The position numbers and the translations under genes are program-made. A stretch of 64,000 nt of DNA, taken from NCBI GenBank assembly GCA_900079765.1, contig LT599017.1:868001-932000 (forward strand). Direction: 5' to 3'. The notes beneath the pieces were generated by a model. The model saw only the letters and a list, made by a program, of their open reading frames with translations, was not told the DNA's origin and did not search any database. Positions 44,362 to 52,679 of this stretch are shown here, piece by piece. Origin of the DNA: an uncultured Eubacteriales bacterium. Its GTDB lineage: Bacteria; Bacillota; Clostridia; Oscillospirales; Oscillospiraceae. Numbering within the stretch: the stretch's first letter is position 1; each line of letters starts with the position of its first letter.

Positions 44362-45381
44362 ATGAAACGACGACTCTTTCCGCTCCTGGCGGCGCTCCTC
44401 CTCCTCACTGGCTGCGCCCCGAAGGAGCCTGTGCTCCACAACTACGAGGCCAGCTTTCTCAACCTCTTCGACACCGTCACTGTGATCACGGGGTATGCAG
44501 AGAGCGAGGAGGGCTTCCGTGCCATCGCCACCGAGGTGCGCGACGACTTGCTGTACTACCACCAGCTCTTCGACATCTACAACGAGTACGAGGGCGTCCG
44601 CAATTTAAAGACCATCAACGACAGCGCGGGGGGCGACGCGGTGGAGGTGGAAAAGCCCATCATCGACCTGCTCCTCTTCTGCCGGGAGATGTACGATGTC
44701 TCCGGCGGTCAGGTGAACGCCGCCATGGGCAGCGTCCTCACCCTCTGGCACGATGCGCGGGAGGCAGGGATAGACGACCCGGAGCACGCCGCCCTGCCCG
44801 ACGCGGACGCCCTTTCCGAGGCGGGGGAGCACATGGACTTTGACAGCGTGGTCATCGATGAGGCAAACTCCACCGTCCGCATCACCGACCCCCAGGTCAG
44901 GCTGGACGTGGGGGCCATCGCCAAGGGCTATGCGGTGGAGCGGGTCTGTGAGAACGCCCCAGCCGGGCTCCTGGTCAGCGTGGGCGGCAATGTCCGCGCC
45001 ACCGGGGGAAAGCCGGACGGCAGCCCATGGGCCGTTGGCATCCGTGACCCGGAGGACAGCGGGGCGTACCTCCGCACCGTGCTGGTCAGCAATATGTCGG
45101 TGGTCACCAGCGGGGACTACGAGCGGTATTACACTGTGGACGGCGTGCGTTACCACCATCTCATCGACCCTGAGACCCTCTACCCCGCGAACTACTGGAA
45201 GATGGTCACCATCCTCTGCCCCGACTCCGGTGTGGCCGACGGACTCTCCACAGCTCTCTTCTGCACCACCCAGGAAGAGGGACAGGCCCTGCTGGATAAG
45301 TACGCGGCCGAGGCCATGTGGGTCACCCCCGAGGGTGAGGTCCTTTATAGCCCCGGCTTTGCGGACTACCTGAAGACCTGA
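44362..45381 (+). CDS. apbE: FAD:protein FMN transferase ApbE
   Basis: 339 residues from ATG 44362. Exported lipoprotein (lipobox LLTGC) that covalently transfers FMN from FAD to target proteins outside the membrane. Family motifs are AAMGSVLTLWHDAREAG, DVGAIAKGYAVERV, VSVGGNVRATG, SNMSVVTSGDYERYY and HHLIDPETLYPA. It lies 184 bases downstream of the repeat lipoprotein, its likely substrate, separated by a terminator, so the two may be expressed at different levels. Confidence 0.94.
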   Translation: MKRRLFPLLAALLLLTGCAPKEPVLHNYEASFLNLFDTVTVITGYAESEEGFRAIATEVRDDLLYYHQLFDIYNEYEGVRNLKTINDSAGGDAVEVEKPIIDLLLFCREMYDVSGGQVNAAMGSVLTLWHDAREAGIDDPEHAALPDADALSEAGEHMDFDSVVIDEANSTVRITDPQVRLDVGAIAKGYAVERVCENAPAGLLVSVGGNVRATGGKPDGSPWAVGIRDPEDSGAYLRTVLVSNMSVVTSGDYERYYTVDGVRYHHLIDPETLYPANYWKMVTILCPDSGVADGLSTALFCTTQEEGQALLDKYAAEAMWVTPEGEVLYSPGFADYLKT

Positions 45382-45400
45382 CGATTTCTCCCGCCAAATT

Positions 45401-45438
45401 AAAAACGCCATCGACGAAAGCTCGTCGATGGCGTTTTT
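45401..45438. terminator. Bidirectional terminator after apbE
   Basis: 17-base perfect stem AAAAACGCCATCGACGA / TCGTCGATGGCGTTTTT. Confidence 0.94.
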
Positions 45439-45441
45439 GTG

Positions 45442-45651
45442 TTACAGCGCGAAGTCTTCCTCTTTCAGACGGCTGAAGTCAGGCGCGATGGGCTTTGGGG
45501 GTGTGCGCCGCAGGGGGTCGTACTGGAAGGCCCAACAGTGCCCCCCCATGGGGACGACGCCCTTCCTCGCGCAGAGCACCTTACCCTCTTCCAGCTGGAC
45601 GCTCCGCTTGCAGTAGGCGCAGCGCGGCTCCATCTTCTTCTCAAACAGCAT
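45442..45651 (-). CDS. Small four-cysteine protein, probable zinc-binding
   Basis: 69 residues. Cysteines at about 11, 14, 27 and 39 (PRCAYCKR, VLCARKG, GGHCWAF) suggest a small zinc-ribbon-like fold, followed by a proline-rich tail with YDPLRRTPPKPIAPDFSRL. No named family. The neighbouring ylbJ gene on the same strand ends upstream of it in the direction of transcription, 45 bases away. Confidence 0.65.
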   Translation of the reverse strand: MLFEKKMEPRCAYCKRSVQLEEGKVLCARKGVVPMGGHCWAFQYDPLRRTPPKPIAPDFSRLKEEDFAL

Positions 45652-45696
45652 GTTCCATTCCCCGCAACTCTCAGTTTTTCACCAGTATACAACAAC

Positions 45697-46896
45697 TCAG
45701 CCCAATTTTCCACTGGTATTTCTCCTGGACGCATTCTTGGGCATGCGCCACAGGGCCCATACCCCCGCGGCGAAGAAGAGGAGCCACACCACCCAGGCCG
45801 CCACGGTGGAGATGGTGAGGGCGGTGTGGAAGTCCAGCGTGGCCAGGGAGGCCACCTGTTCGGCCAGGTACGCCGAGGCTGGCAGCTCGAAGGGGACGAG
45901 CCTGAAGAGCAGGTTTATGAAGAGGGCGGAGAGCCCGCCGTGAAGCAGCTTGCCGATGAGATAGGTCCGCACAGACAGGCCGCTCCCGCCGATGAAGGAG
46001 AGCACCTGGCAGTGGACCGACACCCCCGCCCAGCCCAGCATGAAGGCCGCCATGCTCAGCCGCCCCGCCAGCGCGCCGGAGCCGGAGAGGGTCCACACGC
46101 CGGATGAGATCTCGATGAGGCCGGTGAGCAGCCGCTCCGCCCACTCCGCGCTAAAGCCCAGGGGGGAGAGGAGAAGTCCCAGTCCCTGCGCCACCCCGGA
46201 GAGGAACCCGCAGAGGAAGAGCAGGCGGATCACCACCGTGAAAAAGACCACGAAGGCACAGATGTTCAGGGTGGAGAGGAAGGAGTTCTTGATGCTCCCC
46301 GTGAAAGCGGCGGTAAACCGCTGGGCCCGAAACTGTGGGGTGGCGCGCTCCTCCCGCCTGCCCCGGCCCCCGGCCTTATAAAAGCGAAAGAGAATACCGA
46401 TGCACAGCGACGCGGCGGCGTGGGCCAGGTATAGGAAAATCCCCGCCTTGCTGCTGCCGAACACCCCGGCCCCCACCACCCCCAGTATGAACGCGGGCCC
46501 GGAGTTGTTGCAGAAGGAGAGCAGCCGCTCTGCCTCGGTCTTGGTGCACATACCGTTCTCGTAGAGGCTGATGGCCGTCTTGGCCCCCACGGGGTAGCCG
46601 CCGATGAACCCCAGGGCGAAGGCGGTGGCGCAGGAGCCGTTTACGTTGAAGAGGGGGCGCATGACCCCCTCCAGCAGCCTGCCCAGATAGCCCGCCAGCC
46701 CCAGCTCCACCACCAGGGAGGAGAGAACGAAAAAGGGGAACAGGGAGGGGATGATGACGTTATAGCAGAGGGTGAGGCCGTCCCGGGCCGCCTGCATGGA
46801 CTCCTGGGGGAAAAAGAGGAGTGCCAGAGTGGAGCCTAGCAGCCCCAGACCCAGAAAAAGGTCCCGTATCCACTGTTTTGAGAGCAACCTGGACAT
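45697..46896 (-). CDS. ylbJ: Sporulation integral membrane protein YlbJ
   Basis: 399 residues from the ATG at 46896; a GTG at 46908 lies within the GGAGGTG Shine-Dalgarno. About eight to ten membrane helices. Conserved segments include YNVIIPSLFPFFVLSSLVVELGL, FALGFIGGYPVGAKTAISLYENG and SFCNNSGPAFILGVVGAGVFG, typical of the YlbJ/nucleoside-recognition (Gate) family. In spore-formers YlbJ is needed for cortex formation. It points to a sporulating host. Confidence 0.88.
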   Translation of the reverse strand: MSRLLSKQWIRDLFLGLGLLGSTLALLFFPQESMQAARDGLTLCYNVIIPSLFPFFVLSSLVVELGLAGYLGRLLEGVMRPLFNVNGSCATAFALGFIGGYPVGAKTAISLYENGMCTKTEAERLLSFCNNSGPAFILGVVGAGVFGSSKAGIFLYLAHAAASLCIGILFRFYKAGGRGRREERATPQFRAQRFTAAFTGSIKNSFLSTLNICAFVVFFTVVIRLLFLCGFLSGVAQGLGLLLSPLGFSAEWAERLLTGLIEISSGVWTLSGSGALAGRLSMAAFMLGWAGVSVHCQVLSFIGGSGLSVRTYLIGKLLHGGLSALFINLLFRLVPFELPASAYLAEQVASLATLDFHTALTISTVAAWVVWLLFFAAGVWALWRMPKNASRRNTSGKLG

Positions 46897-47015
46897 GACG
46901 CGCCTCACCTCCGCTCTAAGAGGGTATGCGCGCCCGGTTTGTCCTTATGCCGGTAACGGCACACTTGCGGAGGGCCGCCAGGCGCGGTATAATAAGGCAA
47001 AAGGAGGAATTTACC

Positions 47016-48044
47016 ATGCAACACGAGATTACCCGGGCAATTCCCCTGCTGGACGAGCATGGCAACCTGACCGAGCCGGGCTGGGCCAGAGGCCTTCTGC
47101 CCGTGTACGAGCGCGCCAAGATCAAGGGCGGGGCCGCTCGGCTCAAGGAGTGGGACTACTACCTCGTGATGGGGGAGGGCTTTGCCCTTGCCCTAACCAT
47201 CGCGGACAACGCCTACATGGGCATGGACTCCATCTCCTTCCTGGACTTTGAGGAGGGCTGGCAGGTGACAAAGAGCCCCATGCGCCTCCTCCCGATGGGC
47301 AGGACCGGCCTGCCGGAGAGCTCCCTCCAGGGGGACGTGGCGGTGTCAGGCAACGGGTACGGCTTCTTCTTCCGCACCAAGGCGGACGGGCGGATGCTTT
47401 GTGCCCACATGGACCGTTTCAAGGACGGGAAGGCTATTGACATCCAGGTGGCCCTCACCGACGCGCCGGAGGAGTCAATGGTCATCTGCATCCCCTTTGA
47501 GAAGGCCGGCCATTTCTACTACAACCAGAAGATCAACTGCATGCGCGCGACGGGAAGGGTGACGCTGGGGGAGCGGACCTACCGGTTTGACCCCGCCAAT
47601 TCCTTCGGCACCCTGGACTGGGGCCGGGGCGTGTGGACCTATCACAACACCTGGTACTGGGGTTCGGCCTCCGGGCTAGCCGGGGAGGTGCCCTTCGGGT
47701 TCAACATCGGGTACGGTTTCGGGGACACGTCGGCCGCCACCGAGAATATGCTCTTTTACGGCGGCAAGGCTCATAAGCTGTCCCGCGTCACCTTTCACAT
47801 CCCCCGAAAGGGCGGGTGGGATGACTTCTTGGCTCCCTGGACCTTCACCAGCGACGACGGGCGTTTTGAGATGGATTTTGCCCCCGTTCTGGACCGGGCC
47901 GCCCGTACCAGCGTTGGGGTCATCAAGTCTGACCAGCACCAGGTCTTCGGGCGGTTCACCGGGAAAGCCGTTCTGGATGACGGGAGGGTCATAGAGATCA
48001 GGGACTTCATGGGTTTCGCTGAAAAAGTGGAGAATAAATGGTAA
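47016..48044 (+). CDS. DUF2804 family protein
   Basis: 342 residues from ATG 47016 (AAAGGAGGAATT upstream). A beta-rich protein with FGTLDWGRGVWTYHNTWYWGSASG, FGFNIGYGFGDTSAATENMLFY and a C-terminal GRVIEIRDFMGFAEKVENKW, the pattern of DUF2804. The family resembles lipocalin/hydratase-like barrels; no activity is established. Monocistronic, followed by a terminator. Confidence 0.88.
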   Translation: MQHEITRAIPLLDEHGNLTEPGWARGLLPVYERAKIKGGAARLKEWDYYLVMGEGFALALTIADNAYMGMDSISFLDFEEGWQVTKSPMRLLPMGRTGLPESSLQGDVAVSGNGYGFFFRTKADGRMLCAHMDRFKDGKAIDIQVALTDAPEESMVICIPFEKAGHFYYNQKINCMRATGRVTLGERTYRFDPANSFGTLDWGRGVWTYHNTWYWGSASGLAGEVPFGFNIGYGFGDTSAATENMLFYGGKAHKLSRVTFHIPRKGGWDDFLAPWTFTSDDGRFEMDFAPVLDRAARTSVGVIKSDQHQVFGRFTGKAVLDDGRVIEIRDFMGFAEKVENKW

Positions 48045-48066
48045 TAGGCGGCGGTTTCGCTATAAT

Positions 48067-48123
48067 AAAAACACCTCTAAAGTTGGAAAGCAGGCGTTGC
48101 GATCTGACTTTAGAGGTGTTTTT
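48067..48123. terminator. Bidirectional terminator with long loop
   Basis: 17-base perfect stem (AAAAACACCTCTAAAGT at 48067-48083 and its complement at 48107-48123) around a 23-base loop. Confidence 0.85.
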
Positions 48124-48190
48124 ATATGCCGGGAGGAGAAAAAGCGCGAAGTATAAAGAGAAGGGGGGACCCGCTGCAATAATAAAGGGG

Positions 48191-48219
48191 TTGACAAATG
48201 AAATGTTATTTTTTATTAT
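48191..48219 (+). promoter_or_regulatory. Promoter of the nucleoside operon
   Basis: Consensus -35 TTGACA (48191-48196), 17-base spacer, -10 TATTAT (48214-48219). Start expected near 48226. Confidence 0.8.
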
Positions 48220-48232
48220 TGTTTATAAATAG

Positions 48233-48244
48233 GTAACCGGTTAC
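48233..48244. promoter_or_regulatory. LacI-family operator
   Basis: Perfect palindrome GTAACCGGTTAC with the central CG step typical of LacI/GalR/PurR operators. Its centre is about 13 bases downstream of the predicted transcription start, where a bound repressor would block elongation of its own operon. Confidence 0.75.
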
Positions 48245-48309
48245 ATACAGAGATTTCTAAAAAATTATGCAAATTTAAAACATACCAGGAACAAAGGGAG
48301 AGTAAGTGC

Positions 48310-49359
48310 TTGAATATCAAGGAGATCGCAAGGTTATCCGGGGTTTCCAGCGCGACGGTCTCGCGCATCATCAACAACGTGGGGTACGTAAAGGCTGAGA
48401 CCCGGGAGCGGGTGCTCAAGACCATGCGCTCGGTGGGCTATGCCCCCAGCAATATCGCCCGCAGCCTCAGCAAGCGGGAGACGCCCTTCATCGGGGTGAT
48501 CGTACCCGATATCACCAACCCGTTCTTCTCCGAGCTGGTCAAATCAATTGAGAAGGTCGCTGACAGGAACGGTTTCAGCATTCTGTTCTTTGATACCGAT
48601 GAGAACGCAGAGAAGGAGCACGCCGTGCTTCGCACCATCAAAGAGCACTGGATACGGGGGCTTTTGATGACGCCCATTTCCTGGGAGGACGAGGTGACCG
48701 AGCGGGAGCTGCTGAGCCTGGAGGATTCAGGTATCCCGGTGGTGCTGATGGACCGCAACCTCCACAGAAATAACTTCAGCGTCATGATGGTGAATAACTT
48801 TCAGGGCGGGTACAATGCCACAAAGGCGCTGCTGGATCTGGGACACCGGAAGATCGCCATCGTCGTCGGCCCCTGGCAGGACGGCCCCGGCGACGGTCGT
48901 ATCAAGGGTTACCTCCAGGCGCTACGTGACTATGGTATAGAGCCAAGGCCGGAGTACCAGGTGGGGAGCGATTTTCAGGTGGAGGGCAGCTATGCGGCGT
49001 GCCAACTTCTTATGGAGCAGCCCGATCCGCCTACCGCGATTTTATCCTGCGGCAATACCATGACTTTTGGGTGCCTGCAGTATTTCAGGGAGCATGCGCT
49101 CCGAATCGGTGAGGACATTGGCCTGATCGGCTTTGATGATGTCTCTGTGAACCGGCTCCTGGAGGGAGCACTCTCTACCGTGGGTTGCTCGCTGGAAAAA
49201 TTAGGCGAAGAGGCGTTCCGCCTGATGGCGCAGCGCTTCAGAGAGGAGCAGGGCCATGGCCTGCCGCCGGAGATGCGGATCCTGCCCGCCGAGGTAAAGC
49301 TGAGGGGCAGCGAGCGGCAAAAAAGCATCCAATCAGGGTGCGTGAAAGGGGGAGAATAA
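48310..49359 (+). CDS. LacI-family transcriptional regulator of the nucleoside operon
   Basis: 349 residues from TTG 48310, with AAAGGGAGA upstream. The N-terminal helix-turn-helix NIKEIARLSGVSSATVSRIINNVGYVKAETRERV is followed by a periplasmic-binding-like ligand domain (FIGVIVPDITNPFFSELVKSIE, LLDLGHRKIAIVVGPW, GLIGFDDVSVNRLL). It probably senses a nucleoside-derived sugar or ribose and represses the downstream genes. Four bases separate it from the ribokinase gene, so it is the first gene of the operon that it controls. Confidence 0.92.
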   Translation: MNIKEIARLSGVSSATVSRIINNVGYVKAETRERVLKTMRSVGYAPSNIARSLSKRETPFIGVIVPDITNPFFSELVKSIEKVADRNGFSILFFDTDENAEKEHAVLRTIKEHWIRGLLMTPISWEDEVTERELLSLEDSGIPVVLMDRNLHRNNFSVMMVNNFQGGYNATKALLDLGHRKIAIVVGPWQDGPGDGRIKGYLQALRDYGIEPRPEYQVGSDFQVEGSYAACQLLMEQPDPPTAILSCGNTMTFGCLQYFREHALRIGEDIGLIGFDDVSVNRLLEGALSTVGCSLEKLGEEAFRLMAQRFREEQGHGLPPEMRILPAEVKLRGSERQKSIQSGCVKGGE

Positions 49360-49363
49360 ACCG

Positions 49364-50305
49364 ATGGGCCGAAAGATCTGTGTCATGGGCAGCTATATCA
49401 CCGACTTGACGGCACGTACGCCCCATTTGCCCGCACCGGGGGAGACCGTGCTGGGCAGCCAGTTTACCATTGGCCCCGGCGGCAAGGGCGGCAATCAGGC
49501 GGTTGCCGCCAAGCGCGCCGGCGGGGACGTGGCCTTCGTCACAAAGCTGGGCGCGGACCCCTTTGGTATGCTGGCGGTGGACTTCCTGAAGAAGGAGGGC
49601 ATCTATTCTCCCACCGTTTTCACCACTGACGCCCACCCCACCGGCACGGCGCTCATCGCGGTGGACGACCGCAATGAGAATAACATCGTCGTGGTTCCCG
49701 GCGCGTGCGCGCAGCTCACTGCCCAGGAGATCGGGCAGTGCGAGGAGACGCTGGGGGAGTGCGCATTGCTGCTCGTGCAGCTGGAGGCAAACCTGGACGC
49801 GACGGCTCAGATGGTGGAGCTGGCGAAGAGAGCGGGGGTGCAGGTGGTGCTCAATCCCGCCCCGGCCCGGAGCCTGAACGGCGAATTCCTCGCCCAGGTG
49901 GATATCATCACCCCCAACGAGAGCGAGGCGGAGCTGCTCACCGGGCAGCGGGTGTCCAGTCTGGAGGAATGCGGCCGGGCGGCACAGAGTTTCTTCCGCC
50001 AGGGCGTGAAGAAGGTGGTCATCACCCTGGGCGGCAAGGGAGCCTACTGCGGCGACGGGACGCGCGAAGCACTCCTTCCGCCCTACCCGGCCAAGGTGGT
50101 TGACACCACCGGCGCGGGGGACGCCTTCAACGGCGGGCTGGTAAAGGCCCTGGCGGACGGCAAGGACTTTTTCGAGGCCGCGGCCTACGCCTGCGTTGTG
50201 GCCGGCCTCTCGGTACAGAAATTCGGCACCGCTCCCTCCATGCCTACGGAGGAGGAGATCGCGGCGGGCCTGGAGCGATACCGCCAAGCGGGCGGAGAAA
50301 AATGA
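49364..50305 (+). CDS. rbsK: Ribokinase (PfkB family)
   Basis: 313 residues. Phosphorylates ribose to ribose 5-phosphate. GSYITDLTARTPHLPAPGETVLGSQFTIGPGGKGGNQAVAAKRAGG and the C-terminal DTTGAGDAFNGGLVKAL (anion hole and catalytic Asp) identify the family. In this operon it would capture ribose freed by the nucleoside hydrolase. Deoxyribose as substrate is possible, since the operon also encodes a deoxyribosyltransferase. Confidence 0.9.
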   Translation: MGRKICVMGSYITDLTARTPHLPAPGETVLGSQFTIGPGGKGGNQAVAAKRAGGDVAFVTKLGADPFGMLAVDFLKKEGIYSPTVFTTDAHPTGTALIAVDDRNENNIVVVPGACAQLTAQEIGQCEETLGECALLLVQLEANLDATAQMVELAKRAGVQVVLNPAPARSLNGEFLAQVDIITPNESEAELLTGQRVSSLEECGRAAQSFFRQGVKKVVITLGGKGAYCGDGTREALLPPYPAKVVDTTGAGDAFNGGLVKALADGKDFFEAAAYACVVAGLSVQKFGTAPSMPTEEEIAAGLERYRQAGGEK

Positions 50306-50324
50306 CACGACAGGAGGCTTTGCA

Positions 50325-51812
50325 ATGAGCGCACTCACAGAAATTTTAACGGACGCTCATCTCACCTATCCGCAGCGCATGATAAACCTGGCGAAGTACG
50401 CGGAGAACTCTGAGAACGGCATCCATGTCTCGGAAGAGACTCAGTGGTTCATCGACCGGGAGATCGTCTTCGACATGGGGGAGGGGTCTTCCCCCTACCG
50501 CCCCCGCTACGTTGTGCCCGACTATGACAAATTCATGCGTCAGGGCAGCGCTTTCCTCATGCTGGAACCGCCCAAGGACATCTGGGAGGCGGTATCTAAC
50601 CTGCTGGTGATCTATCACCACATCCCCTCGGTGGTGGGCACGCCGGTTTACATCGGACACCTGGATCGCCTGCTGGAGCCCTTCGTCACGGACGAGGAGG
50701 AGGCCCGCAAGGCCATCCGTATGCTGCTGGTCCACGTGGACCGCACCATCAGCGACTCCTTCTGCCACGCGAACCTGGGCCCTTACGACACGAAAGCAGG
50801 GCGCATCATTCTGGAGCTGAGCGCCGAGATGGAGCGCCCCGTGCCCAATATGTCTCTCATCTATAACGCGAACACCCCCGACGACTTCGCCCTCCGGGCC
50901 ATCGGGACCGGCCTGGTGACCTCCAAGCCCAGCTTTGTTAACGACGATATGTACGGCAAGGACTGGGACCGCTACGCGGTGGTGAGCTGCTACAACGCAC
51001 TGCCCCTGGGCGGCGGCGGCTACACGCTGGGGCGGCTGAACCTGAAAAAGCTGGCGGAGGCCAGCCGGGGGAGAGAGGACCTGCTTGGGAACATGCTGCC
51101 CCGGGCCGTGGCCGCCCAGTGTGAGCAGATGGACAAGCGCATTACCTATATGGTGGAGGACGCTAAATTCTTTGAACATTCCTTCCTGAACGACGAGGGA
51201 CTGATTGCGCGGGACCGTTTCGTAGGCATGTTCGGGCTCGTGGGCCTGGCCGAGTGCGTGAATCTCAGCCTGGACCTGACGAAAAAGGAAGAGCGGTTTG
51301 GCCATGGGGAAACGGCCAATGCCTTCGCCGAGGAACTGTTGACGCGTATCCATACCCAGGTAAAGGCCTACCGGCCCAAGTATGGCGGCCCATACTGCCT
51401 CCACGGGCAGGTGGGTATCTCCACCGATCTGGGCATCACACCCAACGTACGCGTCCCGGTGGGGGAGGAGCCCCCGCTGCCCCGGCACCTGGCGGTCACC
51501 GCCCGGATGCAGCGGTATTTCGACGGCGGCGTGGGCGAGCTCTTCCCCTTTGACGACACCGCCAAGCGCAATCCCCGAGCCATTCTGGACATCATCAAGG
51601 GCGCTTTCGCACAGGATATGCGCTACCTCTCCTATTACTCCAGCGACGCCGACGTGATCCGCGTGACCGGTTATATGGTCAAGCGCTCGGACATCGAGCG
51701 GTATGACAGCGGAAAGAGTGTGCTGGGCAACTCCACCGTGCTGGGCAGCGGCGCCACCAAGGGCCTGCGGGTCTTCGAGCGCAAGGTGAGGTCCTCCGGC
51801 GATGGCAGATAG
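50325..51812 (+). CDS. yjjI: YjjI-family glycyl radical enzyme (DUF3029)
   Basis: 495 residues from ATG 50325 (CAGGAGG upstream). The C-terminal radical loop reads RVTGY at about 446-450, making Gly449 the likely radical site, and a single cysteine at about 222 in VVSCYNALPLGGGGYTLGRLN is the likely thiyl residue. Length and motifs fit YjjI, a glycyl radical enzyme of unknown reaction that in Escherichia coli is encoded near the deo nucleoside genes. Here too it sits among nucleoside genes, and it overlaps its activase gene. The substrate is probably a nucleoside or a (deoxy)ribose derivative, but this is inference. It would be inactivated by oxygen. Confidence 0.88.
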   Translation: MSALTEILTDAHLTYPQRMINLAKYAENSENGIHVSEETQWFIDREIVFDMGEGSSPYRPRYVVPDYDKFMRQGSAFLMLEPPKDIWEAVSNLLVIYHHIPSVVGTPVYIGHLDRLLEPFVTDEEEARKAIRMLLVHVDRTISDSFCHANLGPYDTKAGRIILELSAEMERPVPNMSLIYNANTPDDFALRAIGTGLVTSKPSFVNDDMYGKDWDRYAVVSCYNALPLGGGGYTLGRLNLKKLAEASRGREDLLGNMLPRAVAAQCEQMDKRITYMVEDAKFFEHSFLNDEGLIARDRFVGMFGLVGLAECVNLSLDLTKKEERFGHGETANAFAEELLTRIHTQVKAYRPKYGGPYCLHGQVGISTDLGITPNVRVPVGEEPPLPRHLAVTARMQRYFDGGVGELFPFDDTAKRNPRAILDIIKGAFAQDMRYLSYYSSDADVIRVTGYMVKRSDIERYDSGKSVLGNSTVLGSGATKGLRVFERKVRSSGDGR

Positions 51813-52635
51813 GGCACCGGTTTGTAAAATCATTCCTTTCAGCTATGTGGACGGGCCGGGCAACCGCACCGCCATCTTCTTTCAGGGCTGCTCCTTCCGC
51901 TGCGCCTACTGCCACAACCCGGAGAGCGTCGAGCTCTGCCGTAGCTGCGGCCTCTGCGTGCCGGGGTGCCCCGTGGGGGCCCTGCGCGTGGAGGGTGGCG
52001 CGGTAAGGTGGGAGGCGTCCCTCTGCGTGGGGTGCGACCGCTGCATCCAGGTCTGCCCTCACGGCAGCAACCCCCGGATACGCCTGCTTACCGCCGGGGA
52101 ACTGTGGGCCGGATGCGCGCCGCAGCTTCCCTATATCGAGGGCATCACCGTCTCGGGCGGGGAGTGCACCCAGCAGCACGAATTTCTCCCCGGGCTTTTT
52201 GACTTGGCCCACCGGGCGGGGAAGACCGCCTTTGTGGACACCAATGGGCAGACTTTGTTTTCCCGGATGCCGGAGCTCACCCAGGCGATGGACATGGCGA
52301 TGCTGGACGTAAAGTCTACGCTGGAGGAGGAGCACCTGGCCCTCACCGGGCGCTCCTGCGCTACGGTGCTGGAGAACCTGCGTTACCTTGCGAACCGGGA
52401 AAAGCTCTATGAGATCAGAACGGTGGTGGCCCCCGGGCTGCGCTCCGCCGAGACGGTGAATACGGCCAGCAGGCTTTTGGCGGACTACCCCGCCGTGCGG
52501 TATAAGCTGATTCGGTTTCGCAGCTGGGGCGTGCGCGGCCCCATGGAAAACGAACAGAGCCCCTCCCTGGAGACTATGGAGGAGCTGAAGGCGCTGGCCC
52601 AGGCCAACGGCGTGGGCCAGATCGAGATTGTATAA
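51802..52635 (+). CDS. yjjW: YjjW-family glycyl radical enzyme activase (radical SAM)
   Basis: 277 residues; ATG 51802 lies 11 bases inside the yjjI gene. The radical-SAM cluster motif CSFRCAYC (CX3CX2C) is near residue 30, followed by a ferredoxin-like insert with two further cluster motifs (CRSCGLCVPGCPVG and CVGCDRCIQVCPHG), as in other activases. GITVSGGECTQQHEF is the SAM-binding GGE segment. It generates the glycyl radical on YjjI. Confidence 0.93.
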   Translation: MADRAPVCKIIPFSYVDGPGNRTAIFFQGCSFRCAYCHNPESVELCRSCGLCVPGCPVGALRVEGGAVRWEASLCVGCDRCIQVCPHGSNPRIRLLTAGELWAGCAPQLPYIEGITVSGGECTQQHEFLPGLFDLAHRAGKTAFVDTNGQTLFSRMPELTQAMDMAMLDVKSTLEEEHLALTGRSCATVLENLRYLANREKLYEIRTVVAPGLRSAETVNTASRLLADYPAVRYKLIRFRSWGVRGPMENEQSPSLETMEELKALAQANGVGQIEIV

Positions 52636-52679
52636 CCCCCCAGACAGAGAGGGGCAAAAAGGAGACAGGGAGGAGCACT

